Below are positions 11,464 to 24,103 of a DNA stretch of 48,633 bases, in pieces. The position numbers and the translations under genes are program-made. The stretch is taken from contig JAWQRO010000211.1 of NCBI GenBank assembly GCA_033557835.1, positions 1-48,633 on the forward strand, given 5' to 3'. The notes beneath the pieces are model-generated. The model was not told the origin of the DNA and did not search any database. It saw nothing but the letters and a program-made list of their open reading frames with translations. The DNA is from Helochares maculicollis (lineage: Eukaryota; Arthropoda; Insecta; Coleoptera; Hydrophilidae). The first letter of the stretch is position 1, and each line of letters begins with the position of its first letter.

Positions 11464-11616
11464 GATGATTTGTTGATTGGCTAGGAAAATGTTGTTGTTG
11501 TGATGAGGTGGCGATAAAGGTGTGAATATGGTAAATTCTCCATTGGCAATTGGATTGACATGACCGTGGTCCAAATTGCTTGCTGTGGAAGCAACTACTG
11601 GGCTATCACGAAATTC
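11464..11616 (-). CDS. LMTK exon: juxtamembrane linker 1
   Basis: The exon has 51 codons, begins EFRDSPVV and ends ANQQII. It continues the GFK|EF motif from the membrane exon across the 27-kb intron. Acceptor: TTTTCTCAG at 11617. Donor: ATC|GTAAGC at 11464/11463. The middle contains GEFTIFTPLSPPHH followed by three Asn, consistent with the unstructured linker between membrane and kinase in LMTKs. Both exon boundaries are phase 0. I saw no domain or catalytic motif here. Confidence 0.8.
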
Positions 11617-14460
11617 CTGAGAAAAAAGGGCGAATTACATTTTGCTTGCAAAAAAAATAAAAAAACACGTTGGAAATATCACAACATTTTATTAATAAAA
11701 ATGCTTTTACAAACTAATTTGATCAAGGTTTATTATTTGTTTGATTTGGTTTGATATAAAAAATGTTGTGTGGGCGCCAAGGAGTGTTTTTATTCGGAAT
11801 TCCAGTAGTAAAGTTAATTTAAAATATATTGTTTGACATTGGCCTTGATTCCATATGAGATAATATAAAATTTATATTAAAGTTTCCCGAGCTAGGAGCT
11901 CGGGGAAAGCAATATAATGTAAGTGGGAAATTCGGAGGCGGACACCTGAAAATATTTTTCAGGAGGAAAAGTCCCAGATGTGAAAGAAAGCAGACTTTTT
12001 GAAATCGTGCCAAATGCGTCCAATTTTGAATCTGTAATCTTGGAAAAGACAATTAACAGTTTATACAAGCGGGAGGATTTTGCGTTTGCTAACAAGTGTA
12101 CACTTGTCGATAACATGGTTTAAAAATAAAGCATCTAGAAATAGAGGTATACAAATGTAATGAGTTTGAACTCAATACCAAACTCATCAATCAATGTGGC
12201 GCTTGCCGATGTTTTTGCATTAATTCTATGAATAGGAATATATCATCGATATGCAGAGGATATATGAGGATAATTTCATGGTTGCAGAGTGGTCAAGACG
12301 TGGATTAAAAGGTGCCGGTGCGGTGTTTTGACGCGAGAGAAATATATGTAGGAGCATGTAGAAATTTTTATTTGTCTGGTCGTTCATTCTGGTTTACGTT
12401 AGCCGCTCTGAGGTATATAAATCTTTCCTCGGGGCAATTTTCCAAGTGAGAAAAAAGCTTAAAAAATAGTTCAGCACACAGGCTTTACAGTGTACAGTCA
12501 GCATATATTTACGATGATCAGAGCCTTGCATATAAATTTGAGTAAAGGCCACAGTCGCTTTTCTTGATATGTTTATGTCGCCTTGCAGTCAAAATATTAA
12601 GCTTCCTGAACTTGCGAAAGGAGGTTAATTTGCGTCGTACAAGTTATGCATTTCAGAATAATCGCTTTATTTTCGGAATATTTGCGTATTTTCTCGAAGT
12701 TCGTTTATGTTGCAAATTTCTGCTGTTGCCGTTTACGCCGATTTCTAAATATTTCCATGTTTGTCGTTTACTTCTGCACTGTTAGTATTTTAAAACTTCT
12801 GGACGCACAGGAAGAGTTGCGTGCGAAAATAATTAATAACTAATCGAATAAAAAGTAGAGTGAGAGAATTTGAAATTACTAAAATCTAAAGTTTCGAAGA
12901 AATATTAAGTAATCTAGTAACTGAGCTTAAATAATAAATGAAGAAAATAGAGGATTTTGAACCAAAAGGTCTACTAATCAGTCGTAATAAAACGGGGAGT
13001 AAAGGTGAAATCAATATCAAGAAACTACTTTTTCCTAAACGAAATAGAGTATTATAATAAAATGTTATTCAAAGAAAGGTGCTGCAAAAATTTTTGGGAG
13101 ACAAATTGGCAATGATAATGGATATAAAAATGCACATTGAAGATGCATATGTATACGCAAGCGAGGTAGCAGGAGTAAGATTATATTTGTAAACTGTAAA
13201 AAGGTTTAGAACAATCAAGAATTATGAAAGACAAGTTAAATATTATGAAGATAGACAGCTAAAGAGCCTTCCTAGGCAATAATATTTCATTACCACAGAT
13301 AATCCAAAATCATTTAGGCAATATTGCAAAATGGACGGAAAGCCTGCAACAAGCTGCAATGCTTGAGCTTGCAAAATTTACTGCTGAGATGAGGACAGTT
13401 AGATTGCAGAAAAATAATAATCGTAATCTGTGATAGATAAAATAATATAATCTGTTTTAACGAGAAAGGAGTAATATAAAAATTTGAAAAAATGTTTGGA
13501 AAGTTTTAGAGTAGTGACAAATGTCTTAAAATGCTGCAAAAACAGAGAAATTTCTCTCTCTCTCTCTCTCTCTCTCTTGCTGAAAATTAAGTGAAACGAT
13601 GAATAGAACAGAATTCAGATCATAAAGGGTACTAAATGGCAATATAAAAATGAAGAGGAAAAAATTTAAAGAAAAATGAACATTAGTAAGATTAAAGACA
13701 GATTCCAAACAGATATATGATCATACAGAAAATGACTACAAAAATGTAAAACCTAGGCAGAATGGGAAATTTGTAAATTAAAAATGAGCACTTTAAAACC
13801 TGGCAAGGTAAAATTCTACTAGTTTTTACTAAGCCACCCGAGCTAGAAAAAAAAAACATAGACACAGCTTCGCCTAAAGCAAAGTTTTTAAATTACTTTC
13901 TTTCTCAGTAAGAAATATGATTAAATCATACATTCTATACAAGAAAAATTACGCTATCTAAAAAAAGGCGATATAAATTAGTACATGTATGCGAAATTGC
14001 AAAAACAAGTCTCTGTCGATAACAGATTATTGTTGATTGCATTTCGTTCAGTTTGCAACGGGATGCATTAAATATAAATAATATGTACATAAGAAATGTT
14101 GAGACCCTAGTTAGGCTAATTTTTAAGCATAAAGAAGCGACAATGGTTTGAATTTCACCTATGTATTATTTAATAGAAAATATAGTCTTATAAAATAAGC
14201 TCCATGTTAGCTGTTCTATATATTTGTTATTATCTTAAGTTTTAAGCCGAGAAAACATGTGCCGATTCTCTTGTCCCAAAGGGCGAAACAATATCAATGC
14301 TTTCGGTGCTCGCTGGTGAGCCAACTTTATCGTTTTTGCTAGTTTTCTCGGCATCGAGTGGTTTTTTATATTTCCTATTTTATGTTCACAAGTTCACTTT
14401 TAGATAAAAATTTGATTCTTTAAGACATCCTTGATTCTTAACACTTGTACAATATCTGTT
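11617..14460. other. 5' part of the 27-kb LMTK intron, no gene seen
   Basis: Seen in gene orientation this is the 3' end of the long intron. Short open frames occur (for example 12564-12843) but none resembles a known family. A CT microsatellite lies at 13553-13577. An 11-bp inverted repeat, GCCGAGAAAAC, lies near 14238 and 14343. Confidence 0.6.
13553..13577. repeat. (TC)n microsatellite
   Basis: About twelve TC dinucleotides. Confidence 0.95.
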
Positions 14461-14466
14461 AATATG

Positions 14467-15495
14467 GTTGGTGCTTATTTTTCGCGACATTGTTTAAAAA
14501 AATGGAGATTTATTTATTATTTTTTCATCAAAATAATCTTCTCTCCTTCAGGAACCAAAATGCTTACTGAAAATCAGCATCATATTTGCCATATTATGCT
14601 TGCTATTTTGAGAAATGTTGTAAGGCGCCAGTCATTTCGCGATCTCTACGAACATTTCGACGAGGGAACAATCAGCAAAAGTCAAGTTGAAAGATGGTCC
14701 AAGAGATTCAAAACGGGCAACACAAACCTTGCAGGTGAAGAAGAGAGAGGTCGGCCATCGGAATTCGACGATCAGGCACTCTTGGCAATGGGTGAAGAGG
14801 ACGAAACCTTGACAACGCAATTGTTGGTTGAAGGCTTCAATGTCGACAACTCAACGATTGTTGACTTTCTCAAAAAGCTCAGAAAGGTGTAGAAACTGAT
14901 TGGATTGGTCCCTCACGAGCTATCCAACCACAAAGCAGGACGTATACGCATTTTTCCCGATTTACTGCAGCGTAACAAACACAAATTTTGAAATTATTTT
15001 TTTTACTGGGGACGAATCGCGGTTGTTGTTCAAAAACGTTACACAAAAAAAGTTTGCGTATCGCGAGGTGTTCCACCCAAAACGAATTCGAAAAGGCATC
15101 CACAAAAAGAAGGCTATGTGGTGTGTTTGGTGGAACAGGAGCAGAATCATTCACTGGGGAATCATATCGATCGGTATTTGTTATTGGTTTAACGACGCGG
15201 ATGAACGGCAACAATGGCGAATCCTGGACAAAAATGGCAACCGCCAGTGCAACATTAAGAGCGACGTTTATCTGGCTCAACTTAACTGCCTTCAAACTGC
15301 AATCGAAGCGAAAAGACTACGAAAAAAGAACAATACCGTTTTCCACCACGATAATGCCTGTCCTCATGTTGATCATCGTGTCGTCGCATCGATCGCCTAG
15401 AAGGGACAGGATCGGTACCCACATCCGCCATCCGCTGGAATCGACCTACTGCCAAGCATATTGGAAGCAGTTTTTGAACTTAGATGTTGACTAGG
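14467..15495 (+). mobile_element. Broken mariner transposon, lineage A
   Basis: Transposase remains run from an ATG at 14560. The N-terminal part is a clear mariner helix-turn-helix region (MLTENQHHICHI, ISKSQVERWSKRFKTGN, GRPSEFDDQALLA). A TAG at 14890 interrupts it just before the LxGLVPHELS motif. The catalytic part then runs in a different frame: FTGDESRLLF (first Asp), WCVWWNRSRIIHW and FHHDNACPHV (second Asp). The third catalytic region near 15410-15450 (HPPSAGIDLLPS) sits in another frame and is corrupted. At least two frameshifts and one stop make this a pseudogene. A possible left end, GGTTGGTGCTTATTTTTCGC, begins near 14466. I could not find a convincing right inverted repeat. Confidence 0.85.
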
Positions 15496-16192
15496 CCCCG
15501 GAATAATCATTTTAGTATGGTTTTAATACAATTGAATTAAAAAAAATCCACAATAATTACGCACCAAACTAATACTGCGAAGAACTGGAGGTCTAGAAAA
15601 AGAGTGGATATAAACGAATAATCACCATGATAATTATTTGGTAGATTATTGTTTTGTAATTTGAATATGGCATTTAACGCCCAGAAAGTTGAAAGACTTA
15701 TAAGGACAATAAAATGTATTATATTGTTCATTATTAATTTAGGGCATCTTACATTTCCATATTCGGTGATACTTAAAATTTAAAAGGTCATTTTTAAAGT
15801 TATACTAACTTATACTAGCTAATCAACATTAGGGTATAGCAATAATTATAACAAGCTGACCTTTGAGACATTAAAAATAGTTCGTGCTTATTTAAGATAT
15901 GAAGCGGAAAATTAATGGTTATGAATGTTTATTTGCAATGATTCAAAATATCTTTGACTGACGAGTAATGCCGAGTGAATTCATATATGTTACAGTGCAT
16001 ATCATATCATTTACATATGACCTGACTAATTATTGAAAGTAGGGCGAAGAATCTATAAAACCAAATAATGTAAACTGGAGATATTTTGCGTTCGACTTTA
16101 AGTTTCATTGAATTGGTGAGCAAATTTAATTTGTAATTCTAGACAAATATTTCAAGAACATGATTCATATCAGAAAAAATTTAGTTAAAACA
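15496..16192. other. LMTK intron, no gene seen
   Basis: AT-rich sequence between two transposon remnants. I see nothing identifiable. Confidence 0.6.
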
Positions 16193-16653
16193 ATGAGCAG
16201 TTCAGATGATGGTAAATGTGCATTTATTAAATAGTGATTCAGATGAAACCATTATAAAAATACCTGATGAAGAATCATTTAAAGGAGATTTAAATTTGCT
16301 CGAATGTAAGTGCAGGATAAATGGAGATCAACCAAATGCTCCTCCTGCAAGCTCTCCATTTATTGGGGCACCTAGTTGAACGTTCCATTTATCGAACAAT
16401 TGCTCTCTTATATATATTGCGGTATTCGTTGATTAGTTAATTTATTAGTAAATGAAACAAAAGGTATGCGCAACTATCGCCAGGAAATATATTAAATTCT
16501 TGGATATTCGTTGATAGAAAAGAAATAGCAATTGAAAATTATTCGATTCCAACTTTTCCAAAGTTGATGACACAAATAAAACGATTGCATTTCACTAACA
16601 ATGATAATTTTGATCCAAAATCGTGCCCTTATTCAAAACTAATCGAAAAGGTA
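16193..16653 (+). mobile_element. piggyBac-like transposase remnant
   Basis: An acidic start (MSSSDDGK, then NSDSDETIIKIPDEE in another frame) leads to PFIGAPS. After a TGA the frame stays open from 16452 to 16653, reading NKRYAQLSPGNILNSW, then IPTFPKLMTQIKRLHFTNND, then CPYSKLIEK. These recall the piggyBac order FxGxPG, ETNxYAxQ and RxLHFNDN...LxKIRPLI. Only the N-terminal third of a normal transposase is present, with stops, and the Asp catalytic core is missing. The family assignment rests on motif order alone. Confidence 0.5.
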
Positions 16654-19600
16654 TGAAGTTTTCAATAATATAAATATAAAAAAGCTCAAGTTTGTATACA
16701 CCACAACGAGATATTGCAATAGTCGAAAGTGTAATGTTCCATAAAGCATAATTAGAGTCCAATATTTGCAATTGAAAAGATTCGGTTTTGGCATAAACTT
16801 TATTTGCTGTGTGATTCGAGATCTGATAAATCGTTTTGGTCTATAATATGTATAGAAAATCGTATTATTGTGTTAGGTTAGAGTAATATGCCAATAACGC
16901 CTCTGCTACTATCATTACTTGATCCTCTTTTAGATCAAAACTATTGTCTAGCTATATATAATTGTTACATTTAACCACAGCAGATTATATAATAAAATAT
17001 AAAACTCAAACTTATGGGATCATGAGACTAAAGAGACATGAAACCAACAAAAATTTAAGGAAAAAAATTAAAGAAAGAAGAAATAGTAGCTGCTCAGACA
17101 CCAAAGGTTATGGTTATGAAGTGGCATAGCAAAGATGTTCTTTCACTTTAGACAATTCATAATCCAGAACAAGTTATAAACAATAAAAATAAGATGAAAT
17201 ACAAGCTTGTGCTATGATTTTACTGAAAGAATTTAATAAAAAGTAGAATTTTGAGAGATCAATGTTTATAATAAATCATGCCATAAAACAGCTTTCAACT
17301 GAATTCAGGTAAAAATCTCACATTCGTTAACATTTAAAATAGTTAGTAATGACGGAAACATATCACGAAAATCAGAGTCTTCTAGAGCGATATTAGAACA
17401 TTCGCCAATGACCAATTGTCCGTTGAAATAGTCGGTTTGCATTTTAATATAAACTAAGAGTTTCCGCCGAAAATGAAAAGGTTGTGCTATTTCAAAGGCA
17501 CGTATGTAAATCAATCTGGTATTGCTCCCATTATTCAGAGAATGGCAATTGAATCCGAGGCGGCGAGCCCACTACACGAGATTTATCCACCCATTTACAT
17601 ACAGCACCAGCAATCGGCCAATAATGCAATTAACAAAATGTGGAAAGGTCAGAAGACAACAATACATATGACACATAGAATACCAGATTCGGTTTGCAAG
17701 CTCTCATAACAACAAGGTTTGCGTCATTTGCCTGTCTGATCTGCAGAAATGATAGCAAGACAACAGGGAAATTGCAAAACACCTTGGTTGCGAGATATCG
17801 AGGAAATGTGCTGATTATTTTGAAACTGTTAAAAATAAGAGATACGCTGAAACGGCTAAAAACCAAGATTGTTTGCTATCTACTTCAATTGTCTTTAAGT
17901 CGGTTCTTTAATAATTTAATTAGGCTTTTATGTAACCTCCAGTAAATTTTTATCGGATAATCATATAAAAAGATCTACAGTTTCATAGCGTAACGGCCCA
18001 CCTTAAACCTATTTATATGAAATATGGCTCTTTAAAAAAGATTTTTCTTAATTACGTTTTTATGCGAAACGGTGAATTATAATTTATTATGCTTATGTTG
18101 TGTAGGCCTAAATAAGTGGCGAACTGTTCAGCGTTATGGTTGAGAATTTTGATAATACATCACTATAACGTTAAATTATTAATGTATTAAACCGTATTTA
18201 AAAAGACGTTACTTGTAATTACTACATACTATTTTTAAAGAGCATCAATTTGTTAAATTCATTAGAATTTAAAAAAGGGTGTTAAATTTTGACATAAGCA
18301 TGAATACTTCTGCATCTTTTGATTTGAATAAATAGCAACAATTAAAAACGCAAGCGTTCAGAAATTGCATCGCAATAGCATTTACAAATTGCTTCCGAGA
18401 TTACCTAGCAACTCTTCATGCATAAATATGACTAATTTAAAGTTTTTTACGGTTCGCTCTCCCGTAACTTTTGCAAATCAAGAAAAATTATAATAAATAG
18501 AACTTCCTTTGAGAATTCCTAGGAATCGCATTTGCGTAGGTACTTTCATTTCTGAAATTTTAAATATAAATTCAGTCTGGGCTCCGCGTCGCTTCCAATT
18601 TCTAACAACAACGTTTATGGATTTGACTTCAAAGACTGATTCCCGTAAATATTTCTATTACTTTAGAAGAAAACAAATATTGTTGACAGTTTGCCTTTTA
18701 TCTACGTCTCGCACGCAGAAAAATTTAATTCTGAAATCGGCTTGAAGTAAAAACTAATCTTGAATAGAAAAGCATTTCTAGAATAAGAAAACTCCTCCGA
18801 GATTGAAACAACCTACGAATCCTTCAACCTTCAAAGTTGAAGGAGACTTTCCACATTGAGAGCGAATTGTAAAAAGATGGGGTGGTAAAATTTTCAGATA
18901 ACGAGCTCCTAGAAGCAAGTTATAAATGGGAAAAGAGAGAGAAAATTTTGTAAGCACAAACTTTAATATTTACTTATTGCTAAGTTCAAAGAGCTCAATG
19001 CTTAACTTGTGCATCCTTAAAACCAATGTTTCGCAGTTGAGAAATAAAGAACTCAAGTTGAGATGGAACACCGAGATGACCATTTTGAGATATTTCTCCG
19101 ACTTGGAAAACACGGATGTTTCGCGTTGGAAACACTTTCGGTCCAAGTTGGAGACGGAAATTTAGACTTTAAAAAGGGCTTGAAAAAAAATTCAGGAAGG
19201 GATGGGAAATTAAGAAGGGTATTGAAAATTAAGAAAGGTCTTGAAAATTAAGAAAGGTCTTAAAAATTAAATAAGAGCTTAAAGTTGAAGGAAAGCTTTG
19301 AAGTTTCAAATTAGAAAAAACAAGAAGTGTGACTAGGTGAAGGACGTCCAAGTTTGAACAGAGCTTTCGAAATAGAGGAAAACCAACGAAGAGGAAATGG
19401 ACTTAATTTAGAATGAAGCTTTAAGGATGTGGTTTTCTAAATGCGACGCAACTACTCCAATAGTGCTGGTGAATATCAAATGCGAAAGGAAAGCATTTCA
19501 AAAGTAGTTTCAACGGAGATCAGAGGGCAATTTAACTGTGCATTAGAAGTAAGCCTAGAAATGGCCGCTTCCATTTTATTTAATGCAGGGTCTATTATGA

Positions 19601-20184
19601 GGTTTATTCCGACTCTGTCATTTACTTCCATTATCTTTCGACCTTTTCCAACTCTCGATAGACTGTCGGATAATTCTACAAATAAAAAAATTCATGTCCT
19701 TCCTCTCTAAAGGTCGATAGTCGATACTAAATTTAGATCGATCTGTTTGCTGAATAAAGCCTCTTGATGGAAAACACTCTCTCAATGTTCAAATTAGAAG
19801 TTGCGGGGAAATTCAACGCTTAATAAGCTTGTAGCAAGTATTTTTAATGTAATTTTATACTTTGGATAGTTAATTCAATTTGAGGGAGTGAGGGGTTGGA
19901 TGTCTTATAGGAGTTGTTATTTTGAGACAAATTAGAAAAAACAAGAGGATCTATCTGAAACGCTGACGTAATTTTATTAGTAATTTATTAGAGCGTACCT
20001 TTCAAACTGTTACAGCAAAAGAGTACTTGGAATTTTACAAACACAAATATGAAAAAATTATACCTTCGCTCAAATGAAATTTCATGAAGAAGCAATGCCA
20101 TTTATGATTCTTTATGCATTGCACTCTAATATAGAGTTTTTAAGCGATTAACCAATATTTAAGAAATGTTGATCCTTAAGATAA
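16654..20184. other. LMTK intron, no gene supported
   Basis: Short open frames near 17473-17945 and 18509-19251 have somewhat higher GC content than their surroundings but no recognisable motif. Purine-rich repeats occupy 19150-19330. Nothing here supports a functional gene. Confidence 0.55.
19195..19275. repeat. 19-bp degenerate tandem repeat
   Basis: Three to four units of approximately TTGAAAATTAAGAAAGGTC follow one another, each diverged by one to four bases. Confidence 0.75.
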
Positions 20185-20439
20185 TTGACAACCGAGTTGG
20201 CTGGTATAGCAGGAGAACCACCTGTCGGGCCAAACAAGCAAAATACTTTTCACATACATAACTTCATGGGCAACAATCCCGAGAGAAGTCTTAATAAAAA
20301 ATATTTGGAGTGTCTCCACTCAACATTCCCGGATAAATATATGTACGACATAAAAATACCTTTGATTAATAATAATAAAACTACAAAGACTTACATGAGT
20401 TTCAAAACTAAAAGCAAAAGTTTTAATATCCATAATTAA
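20185..20439 (+). other. Unidentified open frame, about 84 codons
   Basis: The frame reads TTELAGIAGEPPVGPNKQ near its start and contains HSTFPDKYMYDIKIPL. Its composition is more protein-like than the surrounding sequence. It has no ATG at its start, I do not recognise the family, and no splice sites clearly bound it. It could be an exon, a transposon fragment or chance. Confidence 0.2.
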
Positions 20440-20611
20440 CATTAACGTCAATGTCTATATTTAAGAGGAATATTCCACTCTTTTTCAGTACATATATATC
20501 ATCGGAATATTTTTAATGTTTCTTTGTGTAATGTACAATACTTTGTGTTTAAAAATATATATACTCTTAACAAGTCTGCAATATGGAACGCTTGTAAATA
20601 CCCTTTGCGAA

Positions 20612-20688
20612 GGCTTGAATTTTAAAATGTGAATTCATAACTGAAGGAAGGTTTCAATTTTAAAATATAAATCCATAACTAAAAAATG
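20612..20688. repeat. 38-bp tandem duplication
   Basis: Two adjacent units, each containing TTnAATTTTAAAATnTnAAT followed by CATAACTnAA, lie 38 bp apart. Confidence 0.7.
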
Positions 20689-20823
20689 AAATTTATGACG
20701 GTAAAGTTCCACTTGCGGTTTTCAAATTTACACGGAACTGTTTGTTATTGCTATATTTTCCATGTTTAGCATTTTTGTAAATTGTAAATTGTAAAATGTT
20801 CCAAAGCTTACTAAATTATAAAA

Positions 20824-21250
20824 ACGACACGTCCGGTGCTCCAATCATGTTAAAAATTTGTATCTGTGAGTTTTTTGTGACAATAAAGACGTGCATGATA
20901 TTTCAGTCTGATAGCTTAATTTTAAAGACTACTTTACTTGAAAAAATTTCAAAATTGTGTAAGTAAACTGGTACTTCCGGTGGTCCTACTTGCCTCAAAA
21001 GTTGATACAGACCTAAGTTTTTGCAATAATAGCCGTATACCAAATTTCATCGCTCCAGCTCAAACGGTCTGACCTCTCTCGTGTTTACATACACACACTC
21101 AGACAACATGCCAAAAATGGTCAAAATTGATTCAGGTGCACTCAAAATGTGGAGATTCGTCAAAATCTCGTAATTGAATTTTTTCATGATTCCAATACCT
21201 ATACCTTTACAATACTTCGTACAGTAATACGGGAATATAAAAAGATTAGG
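20824..21250 (+). repeat. Diverged tandem repeat with retroposon-like 3' end
   Basis: Two diverged copies of about 105 bp start at 20829 (CGTCCGGTGCTCC) and 20952 (CTTCCGGTGGTCC), about 123 bp apart. The second leads into CCAAATTTCATCGCTCCAGC and a tail ending CAGTAATACGGGAATATAAA. The layout resembles the 3' end of an interspersed retroelement or SINE. The family is not identified. Confidence 0.45.
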
Positions 21251-21494
21251 GGGGTGATTTAATTTAGTAAAGGTTATTAGTAATGCTACGAAATTTAAGC
21301 GTCTTAAGAAACATCAAAATTCAACCGTTTTCATTGTCAGTTAAATTGAAAATTATTCTGCGGTAGAACCTGCATTAATTTTAAATGGGCCGAGCCCTTA
21401 GACATAAAATTACCACAAGTGACCAAATAACACAAGTAACAAATAATATAATTCTAGCTGAAGCAGTTTTATTAGATATGACGTCTATATTATA

Positions 21495-22646
21495 CAGGGT
21501 GTTTCAAAGTTAAGTTACAAAACTTAAAGGGGTGGTAGATATAAGAAATAATAAGCGATAGGTTTTTGTTTGCACTTTGGGGCAAAATAAGTAACGGAGA
21601 TATTAATTACATGTACATGTTAAGAACCACTGTTGGAATTCCCTATGACGTCAGTCGAACGACGACAGACGAATTCTATCGGTATTTCAAAGAATCACCC
21701 TCTTTTTTACCCTTAAAGCATCTGGACTCGGAAATGACGAAATATTAATAAAAAACTCTCGTTGAAAAGAAATGGACGAGCGAAAAAAGTTAACAGCCCA
21801 ATAAATTTTAACCGGCGAGAAAAAACAAGCGCCACATGATTGGTCGGATTGCGTTCATTTCAATTTGTTTTTAATACATTTATTACTATTACGTAATTCT
21901 TTATGCCTTATTAAAAGAAATGCATATTTTCTAATAGGCAAATCATCCGAACTTACTAAGCACGAAACAAGAAAAACTATCATTTTATTGTAAGCAAGGT
22001 GATAAAAATGAAAGCAGATGCTCACCAAAAAACGTAAAACGCAAAAAATTTACAACTGCAGACGCAAGAGAAGCAATGCATGTGTTGGATCAGTCTATCG
22101 TCGCAATAACATGAATTTGTACTATTAATTGTGATAGAAATTGACTCTATTCCACCGTATTTAAGTAGCCATCAAATTTTAACGAAAAAGAATGTCAACA
22201 AGTAAGTTTGCGATGTATGATGTAGCCAGCCGTGTTGCGGCGGTAATATAATGCTATAATCTTTCGAGGTCACGTTTGATATCCAGTTCAAAAAACAACG
22301 CGCTCAAATAAAATTTTACTTAAATGGTTGTTTATGTTCTTTTTTCTGTCTTTCTGTTATTAGGAAGGTTTTGTGTTAGCGAAGAAATTTAATCTCGAGG
22401 TTTTAAAGGATCTAACAACGTGTTTGATTGTGATGCCGTTATTTTTATAGCAATAACGGTGCCGTTGTGTCTGCAAAATATTTTTTAAACAAGCATGGTT
22501 TATAGGCATCATTTCAATTATGCCAGGAGTCCCAAATTAGCTAAAATTTTAACATTATTTTTATACTTGGAAAATACCAGGTCATGGTCGCATCAGCGTT
22601 CTTAACACGTGGGTTGAGTATTGGAAATTAATTCTGCAACACCCTG
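21495..22646. mobile_element. Non-autonomous DNA transposon, 1.15 kb
   Basis: The element begins CAGGGTGTTTCAAAGTTAAG and, read from the other end, CAGGGTGTTGCAGAATTAAT. The first ten bases match exactly, and similarity continues for about 30 more at roughly 75 percent. A TA flanks each end (21493-21494 and 22647-22648), consistent with a TA target duplication as in the Tc1/mariner superfamily. The 1,152-bp interior holds no transposase that I can recognise. The 60-codon open frame at 21566-21748 has no family match. Confidence 0.65.
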
Positions 22647-22900
22647 TATGCTGGGCTTCAACCATGTGATACGATAGGAAAGGTGTAGCAAAATATCTAT
22701 CCAGAAATTTTGCAAAGAGTCAATAGAAGATCAAAAACGTACACAAATATTAATCAGCCCAGGTAGTCGATATTACTAAATACTTTTTAAAAACCTAGTA
22801 TATTAATGTGTTAATATAATACTTATTGTCATATGAACTATAAGACTGTAAAAACTATCAACCAAATCTATGCAAAAATCCGATGCATCATATCAAGCCA

Positions 22901-23002
22901 AACCTGGTAATAAATCAGCTTTTGAAAAAACCATAAAAAATAAAATGTTAAGTACTATAAAGTTATACTAAAACAATAAAAAATTGAAATGATTGACCAA
23001 TC
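22901..23002 (+). repeat. Left copy of a direct repeat flanking a mariner
   Basis: Begins AACCTGGTAATAAATCAGC and ends TTGAAATGATTGACCAATCT. It aligns with 24104-24213 at roughly three-quarters identity with small gaps. Confidence 0.75.
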
Positions 23003-23004
23003 TA

Positions 23005-24093
23005 CTAGTTGCTCAATAAGATTTCGAGTCGATAAGAAAGAGCATTGCTACTAGCCTAAATTTTTTTATTATGTTGGTAGACTCTTGATATGAACGTACG
23101 TGAAGTTTCATTTCCGCCTATCAATTTATTATTTGTTTACAATAGGAAACTAAAGTATCGTGCAGTGATCGAATTTTTATTTTTGGAAGGCGTAAAAACA
23201 AAGGAAATTTATAAACGAATGTGTGAGTGTGTAAAGACTCCTCGTCTTCAATTCATACTATAGAAAGATAGGGTCTTGAATTTAAAAGTGGTCGTACTAG
23301 GCTTGAAGACGATCCACGTCAAGGACGCCCAAAAACAGCAGCAGCACCAGAAATCGTAGAATAAATACAGGATACCGTATTGGAAACTCGTTGAGTGACT
23401 GGAGGAGATTTAGTAGAAGCCCTAGGCATTTCATTGAGCAGTGTAGCCTTGACTGCAGTATTGGGTTTCAGAAAGCTGTGTGCACAATGAGTGACGCATT
23501 CTTTAGGAAAAACACATTCGATTGCGACTTTCTCAGCAACATTTAGAGCATTTTTTTAGGATAAAGTGGGTTTGTGCGTCGATTCATCATTATGGATGAG
23601 ACTTGGGTCTATCAGTTTGATACTTTTCCGATACGCGAAATAAAGTTTGTTTGTGGATTACTTGCAAACTGGTAAAACAATAAATTCTGAATATTATTGG
23701 AACCGTTTAGACCAGCTGAAGGAAAAAATGTGTGCAAAATAAACCCGGTTTGTAGAACGAAAACATTCTTTTTCACCATGACAATGCACCGCGTCACAAG
23801 AGCATTTTGACAATGGCGAAAATTCATGAATTAACCGCATTTACCAGATTTGACCTCAGCGACTTCCATCTGTTTCCAGACGTAAAAAAATCCATGCATT
23901 AAAAGCGTTTTTCATCAAATGATGAGGTCATTACAGATGTGGAAGCGTATTTTACAGCACTTCCTTCAGGGATGGAATCCATAAATAGGAATGTCGTTGG
24001 AACAAGTGTATTGTTCATGGTAACTATACTGAATAATAAAGTATATTTCAAACCATGTTTTTTTTTATCGAAAAAGATTATTGGACAACCTGG
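23005..24093 (+). mobile_element. Decayed mariner with both ends, lineage B copy 1
   Basis: The left end is CTAGTTGCTCAATAAGATTT and the right end, read inward, is CCAGGTTGTCCAATAATCTT. They agree apart from one inserted base and a few changes. TA flanks both ends (23003-23004 and 24094-24095). Inside are pieces of a transposase of the type found in vertebrate SETMAR: KYRAVIEFLFLEG near 23156, EDDPRQGRPKTA near 23308, MDETWVYQFD near 23592, and LKKFM-type remnants near 23885. The frames are broken. Compared with the copy at 35.6-36.7 kb, more than 100 bp is missing after the first catalytic Asp. It cannot encode an active enzyme. Confidence 0.85.
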
Positions 24094-24103
24094 TAATATA
24101 TGT

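Noticed and set aside
12285..12345. tRNA-like box A (GCAGAGTGGTCAAGACG)
   Set aside because: There is no B box (GGTTCGAnnCC) at the right distance and no foldable acceptor stem.
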